A stretch of 64,000 bases of DNA, taken from the NCBI GenBank assembly GCA_023935145.1, contig CM043697.1, positions 55,500,001 to 55,564,000 on the forward strand, in the 5' to 3' direction. A program made the translations under genes and the position numbers. Shown here in pieces: positions 11,237-22,300 of the stretch. Every line of letters begins with the position of its first letter. The first letter of the stretch is position 1. Source of the DNA: Bretschneidera sinensis (taxonomy: Eukaryota > Streptophyta > Magnoliopsida > Brassicales > Akaniaceae). The notes below the pieces were generated by a model, which saw nothing but the letters and a program-made list of their open reading frames with translations, did not search any database and was not told where the DNA came from.

Positions 11237-11997
11237 ACTAAGGGTGGCAATTCGGGTTGACGGGTCGTTTTCATGTCGTGTCAAAGTTTGATATAACACT
11301 AAATGGATCGACACGAACATGACACGATTATTAATCATGTCAAGAAAACTCAATACTAACACGAAACATTTAACCCATTTCATAAACGGGTCGTGTTAGA
11401 CCCGACATGACTAATTTGTCAGACACGACTAACATGTTAGAGACGCCAACCAGACACGATTAACCCAACATGATCTGTTTATTACATAAGTAAATATAAG
11501 TTATATTACATAACCATCCATCTAATCATTTATAATCCAAATACACATGAAAAAAGTCTAATTAATAACATAAACATTATGTTATCAACTATCATCCATA
11601 TTGGTTCAACCATAAGCCATATAAAAAGGAGAAACAATAACACAATAAGTTATAAGTCATCCAATTGCAAGTACACAATATTACAACATTGGCGAACCAA
11701 ATTAGCAGCAGAACCCTTAGATGGAGATGCAAATGATTCATTCTCATTCATATTCATATCCATTACATCAGTAGTAAGCTCCTCCATCGCTTTTGCAGCC
11801 ATTTCTACAAAGAAAAAAAATAAAACAAATGTTAAAACAAGCAAGCCATGAGTCTTTGCAAATCTGAATATAATATAAGGCATAAGCAAAAAACACTCGA
11901 AGAGAAATTAGAAATATAAATAAAGATTTTAACATTGTCAGTTCAATAAGATTACTTGTGATTATTTAAGAAACATCTACAGTCTAATTATTATTGC

Positions 11998-14201
11998 TCA
12001 TAATCTAAGGACAAAAGCAACTACAAGTTTGTTACCTTGTTCTCCATACAACCAATCTCTTGTGTAAACCAATGCCTCCACTGTGTTAGGCTTAAGGGCA
12101 CTTCGATACTGATCAAGCACCCTCCCACCAACACTAAAAGCACTTTCTGATGCAACGGTTGAAATAGGTATGCTTAAAACATCACGAGCCATCGCAACAA
12201 CTTTAGGATATCAAAATTAATTCGCTTTCCAATATCGTAACACATCCAATGAAACATTGCTAATTAAAATTGGTTCATCTAAATAAAGCTCAAGCTGTGA
12301 TTTCTGTGGAGTAGCTTTTTGACTTCGATATGAAATAAATTTCTACAAAAAAATGCTAAACCAAATGGACAACAATTGAAAAACAACAATAACAAAACAC
12401 TAAATCACATGGACAACATGAAAAAAAAATCAATTAAAGTACATGAACAGCAATATAAATGTTACAATACTAATTAAAATCAATATACCTTTAGCTTATC
12501 TCGGGTACCTCCATAAAAATATTTTCCAAGGTTGTGAGAGGAAGAGCAATGAAGATTATGAGTTTGTTTGTTTCCTATCAAGCCCGATGAAGGTTGACTT
12601 TGTAAAGGATTTTTAACATTGATATACTCATTAAAAAGTTGTCTCAACATTTCTTTCACATGCAAAGACTCAAAAAACCCTTCATCACCATAAAGTTTCG
12701 AATAGCACCACTTAACAGAACTTAATTTGTAACAAAGATCCAAAATAACTGTTATAGCTAATATCATGCTAAATTCATACAAATACTTCTCAAACTTTGC
12801 ATACATATTAGCTGTCATTTTTCTCAAATAGTCATCCTCACTCTCCATTGTTTCCTTCAATTTCACATGTGTCGAAAATACCGAAGGAGAATACAAATTT
12901 ATAGCTGAATACTTAGAGTTAGAGAAAATACAAATGATTTCATAAAACAATGACAAAAACATACTCACTCTCCAAGTTGAAATCTTTTAAACTTTATCCC
13001 ATTCATTCCAAGTTATACAATGCTTGTAATTTGAATCACTCAACTCTAGATGCATGATAGCATGGCTATAGTAAAAAGCACTGTCAAGCATAATAAAAGT
13101 AGAATTCCATCTAGTTGGGACATCTTGCCTCAAACCTCTTTTAGCATCAAGAGATCTGTGAGCTACACACTCCAAAAAAATTTGTTTCTTAACTTGTGAC
13201 CCTTTCACATACTTTACACTTTCATGGATCTTTTGGACAAACTCGTCTATCTCTTTTAACCCATCTTGAACAACTAAGTTTAAGATATGAGCACAACAAA
13301 GAAGGTGAAGAAATTTTGTATCACACAACAAACCAACCCCAATAACAATTGATCTTGTAAACACTCAATAGATTTATCATTTGCAGATGCATTATACAAA
13401 GTGATTGAAAACACTTTCTTATCTATCCCCCAATCAGTCAGAAAAGTATGGATCTTTTCAGCTAAAGATATGTCATTATGAGGAGGTGGCATAAAGTTGA
13501 AATTTAGAATCTTCTTTTGTAGGTTCCAATCTTTATCAATAAAATGAGCTGTCAAGCAAATATACTCATATGTGGTGATAGAAGACCAACAATCAGATGT
13601 TAAACTAACCCTTCCCAGTGTTGCCTCTAACATTGCTTGTATTCTACACTTCTCCCTTTTACACATCTTAAGACAATCAACCTTATAAGTATTCCTAGTC
13701 ATAATATGCAAATCATCACGCAAATAGAGAAAAACAGCTCTAAGTCCAACCCATTCATTGAATTGAAAAAGTAATTCATGCATAATAATAGCTGCTGTTA
13801 GTAACTCTCTAAACTTCTCATGATCAAATGAAGCATTAGATAAATACATAGAACCATTACTTTGTGATAAAAGTAACTGACCCGCATCTCATGTATCTAA
13901 TCTAACACATCTTCATATGGCGTTTCATATTACCTGTTTCAAACTTACTATCAGCAATGTATGTTATTCCACACCTCTTTTTCTTATCATCTCCAAGAGA
14001 AAGCATGTCAAAAAACTTCCACACTGGTGAGGTAAGTTTTCTTTTACGTTTTTCCACCTTTTTCTTATATTCCATAGCAACAACTACTTTCTCTAACTCA
14101 ACTACATCATCATCTTCTTCATCAAGTACATACATATTATCGTAATCCTCAACAATAATGTCATCTTTATCCCCCATCGATCTGCATGTAAAGTAACACA
14201 T
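11998..14201 (-). pseudogene. hAT transposase, interrupted
   Basis: Read on the minus strand from 14201. An acidic N-terminus is followed by a degenerate BED-type zinc finger (VWKFFDML...TGNMKRHMKMC, about 14040-13905). The RNase H-like core has SLTSDCWSSITTYEYICLTAHFID (about 13610-13535) and later CCAHILNLVVQDGL and DVPTRWNSTFIMLDSAF (13300-13080). A middle part follows at 12968-12480. The C-terminal hAT dimerisation segment is PISTVASESAFSVGGRVLDQ (12172-12113), continuing through YRSALKPNTVEALVYTRDWL. Frame breaks near 13280-13364 and 12970, and non-coding stretches between blocks, show that it is broken, although some gaps could be introns. Known hAT transposases act as dimers through the C-terminal segment. 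Confidence 0.85.
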
Positions 14202-14252
14202 TAGAGTTGGGTTTTAAAACTTATTATTGTCTCCATTCAATTCAAAATGAAA

Positions 14253-14256
<4 letters not shown>

Positions 14257-14297
<41 letters not shown>
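14257..14297 (+). repeat. (AT)n microsatellite
   Basis: About twenty AT units within the hAT element, just upstream of its transposase N-terminus. Confidence 0.9.
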
Positions 14298-14298
<1 letters not shown>

Positions 14299-14545
14299 AG
14301 ATATCAAAAACAAACACATTTAGCCAAACATAAGAAATAATTAAACCATAAAGTTAATAACAAATTACATCACATTAAAATTAAAAGAACCACAAAGTGA
14401 GTCCATTCACCATAGTCTACCCATCCAACAATTAAAAGTCTTACAAATAAATTGTTCAAGAAACAAACTTAAGGAAATTAAAGCTAATAAGTAACAACAT
14501 ATATCTCGACTCCTACTCATCTCCTAAAAGTCACACCATATTGTC

Positions 14546-14668
14546 TTCATTCAAGGGAGGTGAGGTGGATTATCTTCGTTCAAGGGAGGCGAATGTGGAT
14601 TGGCTTTGTTCAAAGAAGGTGGATTGGCTTCGTTCAAGAGAGGTGGAGGTGGATTGGTTCCGTGTAAA
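14546..14668 (+). repeat. Minisatellite, 24-30-bp units
   Basis: Four degenerate copies of 'cgttcaagggaggtgaggtggattgg' within the 5' part of the hAT element. Subterminal or leader repeats of this kind are common in hAT elements. The short open frame they create is not treated as a gene. Confidence 0.65.
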
Positions 14669-15488
14669 TGAGGGCCATTATACCCATCGCTGCATAGAAT
14701 GCCTTCACACTTGGTGGTTGTTGCACCAAGTTACGCTGATAGCAAGATTTTGCATGCCTTATTAACATAATTGTACCACACTTATATATATTCTTGTACT
14801 CTATACCACAAAAATCACATTTGGCAATAAGTTCATCTTTGACTTCCCTTCTTCCATTCTTTACCCTTATTTCAGTAAAACCTTCCTAAGTAAGAGGATT
14901 GCTAGGTCTGCTATTCTTTGACATCTACAATATAATCATCAATTCATCAAACACTAAAATTTTAACAATAGTGCTTGAAAGTCTAAATTGTTTACTCGTT
15001 TCAACCGCCGATGCATTACCATCTCATTTAAATCTGCCAAGTACATCAAAACATATGATAATGCACTAATCAAGCAAAATTTAAGCATACAGCTACAACC
15101 TCATGTTTAAAACAAAGCATATATTTTTCATAATTTCGGTGTTCTTGTTATGTTTCATTGTTCTTTTTAATAGATAAAAGCGAGTTTAGAGAAAGATGGT
15201 TCCATAGTTGCAACAACATTGAGTTTCATCTGATTTAGTTCCAGACCCGCCATTTTAAAAGGAAACTCAGAAAGATGAGAGAGAGAAAATAGTTTCAGAA
15301 ATGGGAAGTAGTTTAACATTGTAGGCTAAAGGAAACAGAGGCCAACAAGTCAACAACTATGGCAACACATATTGGAAACATAATTTGAATTGACTGCACC
15401 ATTCATACATAAATGTGCTAGGAACAAAACAAAATCCAAAGATAGACAAAGAAAGGGAAACAGGAGAAGTAACTGGACCTATGCGGTA

Positions 15489-15550
15489 GCGTGGTGTGGT
15501 TGGCGACTAGTGTGGTGACTAGTGCGATGGCTAGTGCGATGGCCTGGCGT
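15489..15550 (+). repeat. Short tandem repeat, about 15-bp unit
   Basis: Repeats of 'gactagtg(t/c)g(g/a)tg' inside the right part of the hAT element. Confidence 0.6.
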
Positions 15551-15770
15551 GGTGTGACAACAGATCGAGAGAGAAAGGGAGAGAGGAAAAGCAACTAAAG
15601 TGGCTTGACTGTCAACCAGCAACGTGTCTATAATGACCGTAAATTTAATCGTATCATTTTAAATTACTGATCATTTTAAGTTGGTGATCAACCTGTGACT
15701 CGAAATATTTTTTTCGTATCATTATACTCAATACAATCCCATTTTATTTCTCGTCGGGTTTCACAATTCG

Positions 15771-16001
15771 CGTCCAAAATTAAGCACTTTCACTCCTGAT
15801 ACAGAAGTTGAACACGTGGGGCGTTTTAAGGTCAAACCTTATGAACTTAATGTAAAACTAGTTTCTCCGGTATATCTTGTGATGTGATGATAAATTAAAA
15901 TTCTACAGAGTGGCTTTTATGGAAGAGGGAGAAGGAGGAAAAGGCTATTTCTAGGCGTATGAACGAAATTTTTCTGATATAGAAAAAATAGGGAAGAGAG
16001 A
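15771..16001 (+). promoter_or_regulatory. Probable 5' UTR and core promoter region of the MRS2 gene
   Basis: This is the only space between the hAT element's degraded end and the MRS2 start codon. It holds purine-rich leader-like sequence (15915-15945). A TATA-like 'gataaattaaaa' is at about 15888-15899. The transcription start cannot be fixed from sequence. Confidence 0.4.
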
Positions 16002-16332
16002 ATGGGCAAAGGACCTTTCTCGTTCCGCCGTTCTTCCAGTCGACGCCGTCTAAAGAAGTCGACGGAATCACCCCAAGCGTCATCTCCGATGGTTGGTGGT
16101 TCTTCCCCGCCGCCACTGAATAACAACAGTTTGATCGTGGGTGGGGTGGTGGCTGCGGCGGGAAAAGGCAAAAAGAAGGCGGCGGGAGCGAGGTTGTGGA
16201 TGAGGTTCGACAGGACGGGGAACTCGGAGCTGGTCGAATGTGACAAGAGCGCCATCATTAAACGCGCCGCCATTCCCGCTAGGGATTTGAGGATTCTTGG
16301 CCCTGTCTTCTCTCATTCCTCCAATATTCTAG
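16002..16332 (+). CDS. MRS2-4: MRS2 coding exon 1
   Basis: The start ATG is followed by [20 protein letters not shown], matching the expected N-terminus. A low-complexity Ser/Pro/Gly/Ala/Lys segment precedes the conserved RLWMRF. The exon ends ATTCTAG before gtagtg and leaves phase 1 (331 nt). Confidence 0.93.
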
Positions 16333-19300
16333 GTAGTGAATTGACATGCTTCATATTTCTTTCAACATGTTTTTGTTTTATTTTTAACTTCACCTTTAAT
16401 GGATTTATGCTTGATTTGAAATAAGACATGCTTGGATGATGGAAATCATGACAAGGAAAAGAGGATTATGTAGTTTCAGGAGAGGAAATGCCATTTCTTT
16501 TTTGGGAATTCCTAGTTTGTGCTCATATAAATAAAAATTTGTTCCTGCTACTCAGCCTAGAGGCTTTAGCATTGTACAAGGATCGATAGATTCTGAAGTT
16601 GAACCAACCTAAAATGATCATTTCCCAATAAATTTTGGGTCACTACTGCGATTTTGCTATTTAAGTCATGATTTTTTTTTTCGCAATTATTTTGATATAT
16701 TAAAGTTTGCAATTTTGGTGTGTAGTGTTTGAGTATGATTTCTTGTCTGAGGGTAAAAGTTTGCAATTTTCGGGTGGTGTCCAGTTGGTATGGATGATTA
16801 ATACGTCCAAGAGTGTTGGGTTTTCAAAATTGAATTCTTGGTTGGATTCTTGTCACCCCTCCATGAATATTCTTGGTGTCGTTGGGTGTACAGGATCAAA
16901 GAGCATTTTAATGGTTTCATAGAACGTTTCAACTCTAGGCTCGTCTGGTTGCAAAGGGTACTCTCAACAAGAAGGTATAGACTTTGAAGAGACTTTCAGT
17001 CCAGTGGTAAAGGCAGCTACTATTCCCCCAGTAGCTATGTCTTCACATTGGCATATCAGGCAACTAGATTGCCTTTCTTCATGCCCTGAAGAGGTGTTCT
17101 TGTCTCAGCTTCCTGGATTTGTCGATTCATAATATCCATATCCTAGACATGTGTGCAGCCTGAAAAGACCATTTATGGTCTTAAACAAGCTCCTCGAGCT
17201 TGGTTCAATCGTTTCAATTATGCACTTCTTGGTTTTGGCTTCAAATGCAGTAGAGCCGATCCTTCTATGTTTATACTTCATAGAGCATGTGATATAGATG
17301 TTATACTGCTATACGTGGATGACATCATTCTCACATGTTCTCACATTCTTTACTTCATTCTATGTCTAATTATCTGTCTTCTCATTTTTCCATAAGGGAT
17401 GTTGTAGATGAGACTGCTAGAAGCTCTTTTTCTCTTACTCAAACACAATCTAAATACATCATGTCCATTCTTTCAAAAATGATGATGACAGATTGCAAAC
17501 CTTGCTCAATTCCTATTGTTGTGGTTCTAAGCTTTCCACTTATGATGGCAAGCCATTGGGTGATCAAACCTTGTATAGGTAAATTGTAGGTGCTTTACAA
17601 TATCTCACTTTCACACGGCCTGATATAAAATATGCAATGCAGCAAGTGTGTCAATTTATGCATGGACCTCGTGATTCTCCTCTTTGAGCTGTAAAGCAAA
17701 TATTGTGGTTCTTGAAAGGAACTATCTACAATGGCTTGTGATTTCTTTTCAAACCATCTTCCTCCTTAACTTGCTTCATTTATGTTGATTGGGCTGGCTG
17801 TCCCGATAGACGGGACGATCAACTACGAGTTATTGTATTTTCTTAGGAGTTAACCTCATTTCTCGGTCATCTAAGAAGCAAGCTTTATTAGCACCATCAA
17901 GGGCTGAAGCGGAATATAAATCCTTATTTGTTGCTACTTCTGATCTACTCTGGGTTTCATATGTTTTATGTGACATTGGATACTCCATTTCCTGACCTGT
18001 TGTTTTGTTCTCAGACATAATGGGAGCCACTCAACTTGCAGCAAATCCAGTTTTTCATGCAAGAACAAAGCATATCGAAACTTGGTGTCATTTTGTTTTC
18101 GAATTGGTTTGTTGTGGATTTTTTCGAGTTGAATTTGTTCGCTCCTCATGTCAGTTAGCTGATCCTTTCGCTAAGGACTTCTCTTCCATGTTGTTACATA
18201 GTTTTTGAGTCAAGCTGCGGTTGTCCACCCTATCAGCTTGTGGGGGGATGTTGTAGTGTAATTAGGCACTATGTGAATGTTAGATGTGTATGCTGTACAT
18301 AAGGCTGTAATTTATAAACAAACAGTATGTAGTTCACCCACAATATAATTACATACTGCAAACCCTAAAGGGTGTCTTTTTCTATCAATCCTCTCTTTTC
18401 TCGTCACTTTATTTTCCCTTTCATGTTGCATAGCGTTGCTCTGTCTGCAACCAAAAAGTTGAGCCCGACACTCTAAAAGCTGAATTAGTTGAGGATTGGT
18501 CTTGAATTTCTAATAAGATACTTGGCCAAGTGAATTTAAGCCTGTTCTCTTCTTTCCTGCTCTCTGTTAGCTGAGTCGTGTAATAAGATACCACGAGGAT
18601 AGCCTTGAGCATAACTGATAGCTGAGAAGTAGTGAACTGTGATGCATGGTAAGCCGCATCTTTCCCCAATCAAAGTATCAAATGCTACTTGGCTTCTGGA
18701 TCTTATTTTGTTGTGAGCCTCCAACTTTTCTGCCGATTTTGATCCTTGACATTTGAATGGTAAATAAATAAATGAGAAAGTTCCATACTTCCATAGACTG
18801 AGCAAAGAAATCCTTATAAAAGCTGACCTTACATATCTTGAAGCTGTTTGGGAAGGATATTAGCTGCAAGTATATGAGGCAATCTTCTCACTTTTTTTAG
18901 ACCTAGACATGCTGGAAGTGCCTTCTGGTCGGTAGCGGTTTCATGCTGATTTAGCTAAGGAGAACGATGACAAATATCTCGATGTCCATGGTTTAAGTCT
19001 GGCATGTTAGGGATAATTCCATGACTAGTTTGATGGAGACCATCAAGAATCTCATTTCCATCCGTAGCTGGAATTCAGTGCAAATTTCTAGCCATGTTAC
19101 CTAGTGTTAAGTGGAAATGTTTTGCATGGACAATTTTCGTTATTAATGTAGTCTCTTGGGCCAGACCCTTTGCCTTGTTTGCATTCAGTATGTTTAGTAA
19201 GTAAACATAGTGGAGGGCTTAGATGCTTGTTCTCATGGATCGAGTCTGGAGCTATTTATGGTTCATGTTCCAATCTGCCTTGTTTTTTCTTGTTCTTTTT

Positions 19301-22300
19301 ATTCATGCATTGCAGCATTACAAAATCCAGAAACCCTGATGTTATATTAACAGTACAATCCTTGGAGTAGTCTGGTGTTTCCTGTCTGCTACTTGTGTTT
19401 TTCTGTGACTATGTTTCATTTTTTGCATATTTCCTGCGTGTACTTATGGTGGCTTCTTTTGATTGAAATATGGGAAGTAAGACTCTTCTTATCATTTGCA
19501 GCCAGGGAGAAAGCTATGGTTGTCAATTTAGAGTTTATAAAGGCTATAGTTACTGCTGAAGAGGTCCTGCTGTTGGATCCTCTCCGCCAGGAGGTTCTTC
19601 CATTTGTGGATCAACTAAGGCAACAACTTCCTCATAAAGGCCCATTTAAGATCCATGGAGCAGGCCCTACAGATACACAAGATAGCGAAATGCATGTTCC
19701 AATGGGTGGACAATGGTTACCTGCTCCAGAAGCTGTTGAGGGGTTGCAGTGTGAACTTCCTTTCGAGTTTCAGGTTCTGGAGATTGCTTTAGAGGTTGTC
19801 TGTACATATTTGGACTCCATTGTGGCAGACCTTGAGAGAGATGCTTATCCCGTGTTGGATGAACTGGCCAGGAATGTTAGTACCAAGAATCTTGAACATG
19901 TACGAAGTTTGAAAAGCAACCTTACGCGTCTGCTTGCGCGTGTACAGAAGGTATTTTTGATGGATGTTGTTTCCTAATATTTCCTAGTTGCAAGATAATT
20001 GAACAAGTACTGCATGGATGTAGCTCTAGTTAGTGTAACCCACTTACACAATTTCTCGTTAAATGCTTAGCTATGAACTTTGGCGTGCTACTTCAAGTAG
20101 CAACCAGCTTTGGATTCTCCTTAAGGCGCTGTGTTAAGTAGGGATTTGAATAAAAATATTGTAATTCATGGTTGTTGTCATTTAGGTATGTGGTTTTTGA
20201 GTATGATTTCGTGTCTTGAATATTGAAGAAAGAGGCAATTTCTGGATAACATTGGCTTAACAATCTGTTAGTGTTAGACTGTTAGTTCCTTTTAAGAAGA
20301 AACTGATTGTACAGCTAATAATGTGAGGAAAAAATTAACAGGATGTGACTAGTTTTATGCACCTAGGATGATTAGAATTTTTCCCACAGTTTGAGTGTGT
20401 GTGTCAATCGTAGGCCTGGTTTTAGCATTTGAATTTTGGGGAAAAGGCATCTTGGGCATGCTTTCTTGATTAGGAATAGAGTAGCCTATATGCTTCAAGG
20501 TATCGAATTTATTATTTCTTAGTTATTGGTTCCACTCTTGTAGTATGAGATACTATAACCCTTGCAGTAAAGTTTTTTTTTTATAAGTAACCCTTGCAGT
20601 AAAGGTGATTTCCTGCATTTCTCTTTTTCTTTCTCTATTCCCCCCCCCCCCAACCCTTTTTTATTTTTCGGACATATGTTGAGACATTATTGAGGGCCCA
20701 TATGCATGCTTGATTACTCGAATTTGAAGTGGAGACACTTGTTTTCTGCCTCTTACATTAACCGGCACATTTGGGTGCTGGTACTGCCATTTGGTATGGT
20801 TTTGGTTCATTAGATGATATTTAAGGAGAAAATCATTGTTGTTCAAAGAATTTGGCAGCATGATAGGATGAAGTTTCAAGAGAGTTCTTGTTTCCTAGAT
20901 ATTGATTTTCTTGAAGGCTGGCTGAATTTCTTTTAGGCAAAATCTTCGTTCTTTATTTGAACTGGAGAGTATTAATATTAACTCTGTTGGTTTATATAAT
21001 TGTCATCTTACGTGTCACTTGAGAATTTAGTTGCATTAATAGATGTTAAAACAAGTATATATTAATTTCTCCTCATTTCTACCCATTTACTCGAGATAAT
21101 GTCAAGTGTTTATTACAATACACAACATGATGCAGTAAACAGAAGAAGATATTGAATTTGATTTTGATTTAGGCAAAATCTTCGTTCTTTATTTGAACTG
21201 GAGAGTATTATATATCAACTCTGTTGGTTTATTTAATTGTCATCTTACATGTCACTTGAGAATTTAGTTGCATTAATAGATGTTAAAACAAGTATATAAT
21301 AATTTCTCCCCATTTGCTTAAGAAAATGTCAAGTGTTTATGACAATATGCAACATGATGCGGTAAACAGAAGAAGATATTGAATTTGATTTTAGATGTGG
21401 TACTGGGTTTGATAGTTATGCTTACTAGCCTTTCTTGGAGTTGAGTGAAATTGAAAAATCTCTCTTGTATTTTCTGAATTACTCCAATCTCCTCTATTAA
21501 AACTACCATGTATGCATTATCATTTTCAGTCTAAATTGTCAATTTCTTTTATGTATCTACAAACTCAGAAATTCAGTAAGTAAACTACCATGACCAAATC
21601 ATTATTTTTGCCATATCTAATTACCTATCACCTATCCTAAATTTGAATCCATATCTCCAGCACCATTACTATTTCATGTTTCCTAATGTAGAATGCATCC
21701 TAATAATTTCTCTTAGAGGGAGGTGAGTGTAAATTGTAAGAATGTGTGGGTCATTGTAATTTAGTAGGAAGTTTATGTTGTAGAAAGAGTAATGAGCTCT
21801 TTTTTGAAGATATCATAATTTTTTCTGCATCATCGTCTTGTGTTCTTTTTAGTGAAGAGCATCTGTCTATCTGATATCAGGTGAGGGATGAAATTGAGCA
21901 TCTATTGGATGACAATGAAGACATGGCACAATTATATTTAACGAGGAAGTGGATCCAGAATCAGCAATCTGAGGTTTTATTAGTGGTCGCGACATCAAAT
22001 AGCATTGTCCCTACTGCACCCCATCTTCCTCGACAAAGTCCAAACAGAAGTACCAGTTTGGTGACGAGCAATTCGGATGATAACGATGTTGAGGACTTGG
22101 AGATGTTGCTTGAAGCTTATTTTATGCAGCTCGATGGAACACGTAACAAAATACTTTCTGTGAGTATTTGCTTTCTTGACTTCGCAAGCACATATAACTT
22201 AGAACTGTCTTAAACTTGAATTATGAATCCTATATCTTGCAATATTTGTTCTAGTAGACTTGGACTCCCTTTGTCTAAGCTCATCACTTGGTTAAACCAG

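Larger units (their letters stand above)
11237..15760 (-). mobile_element. hAT-superfamily DNA transposon (degenerate, probably once autonomous)
   Basis: The left end begins AGGGTGGCAATTCGGGTTG followed by many cgggtcgt/acacgac subterminal motifs (11246-11470), the hallmark of one large plant hAT group. The transposase lies inside on the minus strand. Similar but weaker motifs (ctcgtcgggtttcacaattcg) occur near 15755, which I take as the degraded right end. An 8-bp target duplication could not be confirmed. The element ends about 240 bp upstream of the MRS2 start codon. Confidence 0.6.

Noticed and set aside
16080..16316. Minus-strand open frames opposite MRS2 exon 1
   Set aside because: Shadow frames of a GC-rich coding exon.
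18421..18869. Minus-strand open frames in MRS2 intron 1
   Set aside because: Overlapping short frames with no domain or splice logic, beside a copia LTR.
19375..19501. N-terminal extension of the frame running into MRS2 exon 2
   Set aside because: It is intron sequence read through. The acceptor at 19501 and the phase from exon 1 give the correct MRS2 protein without it.
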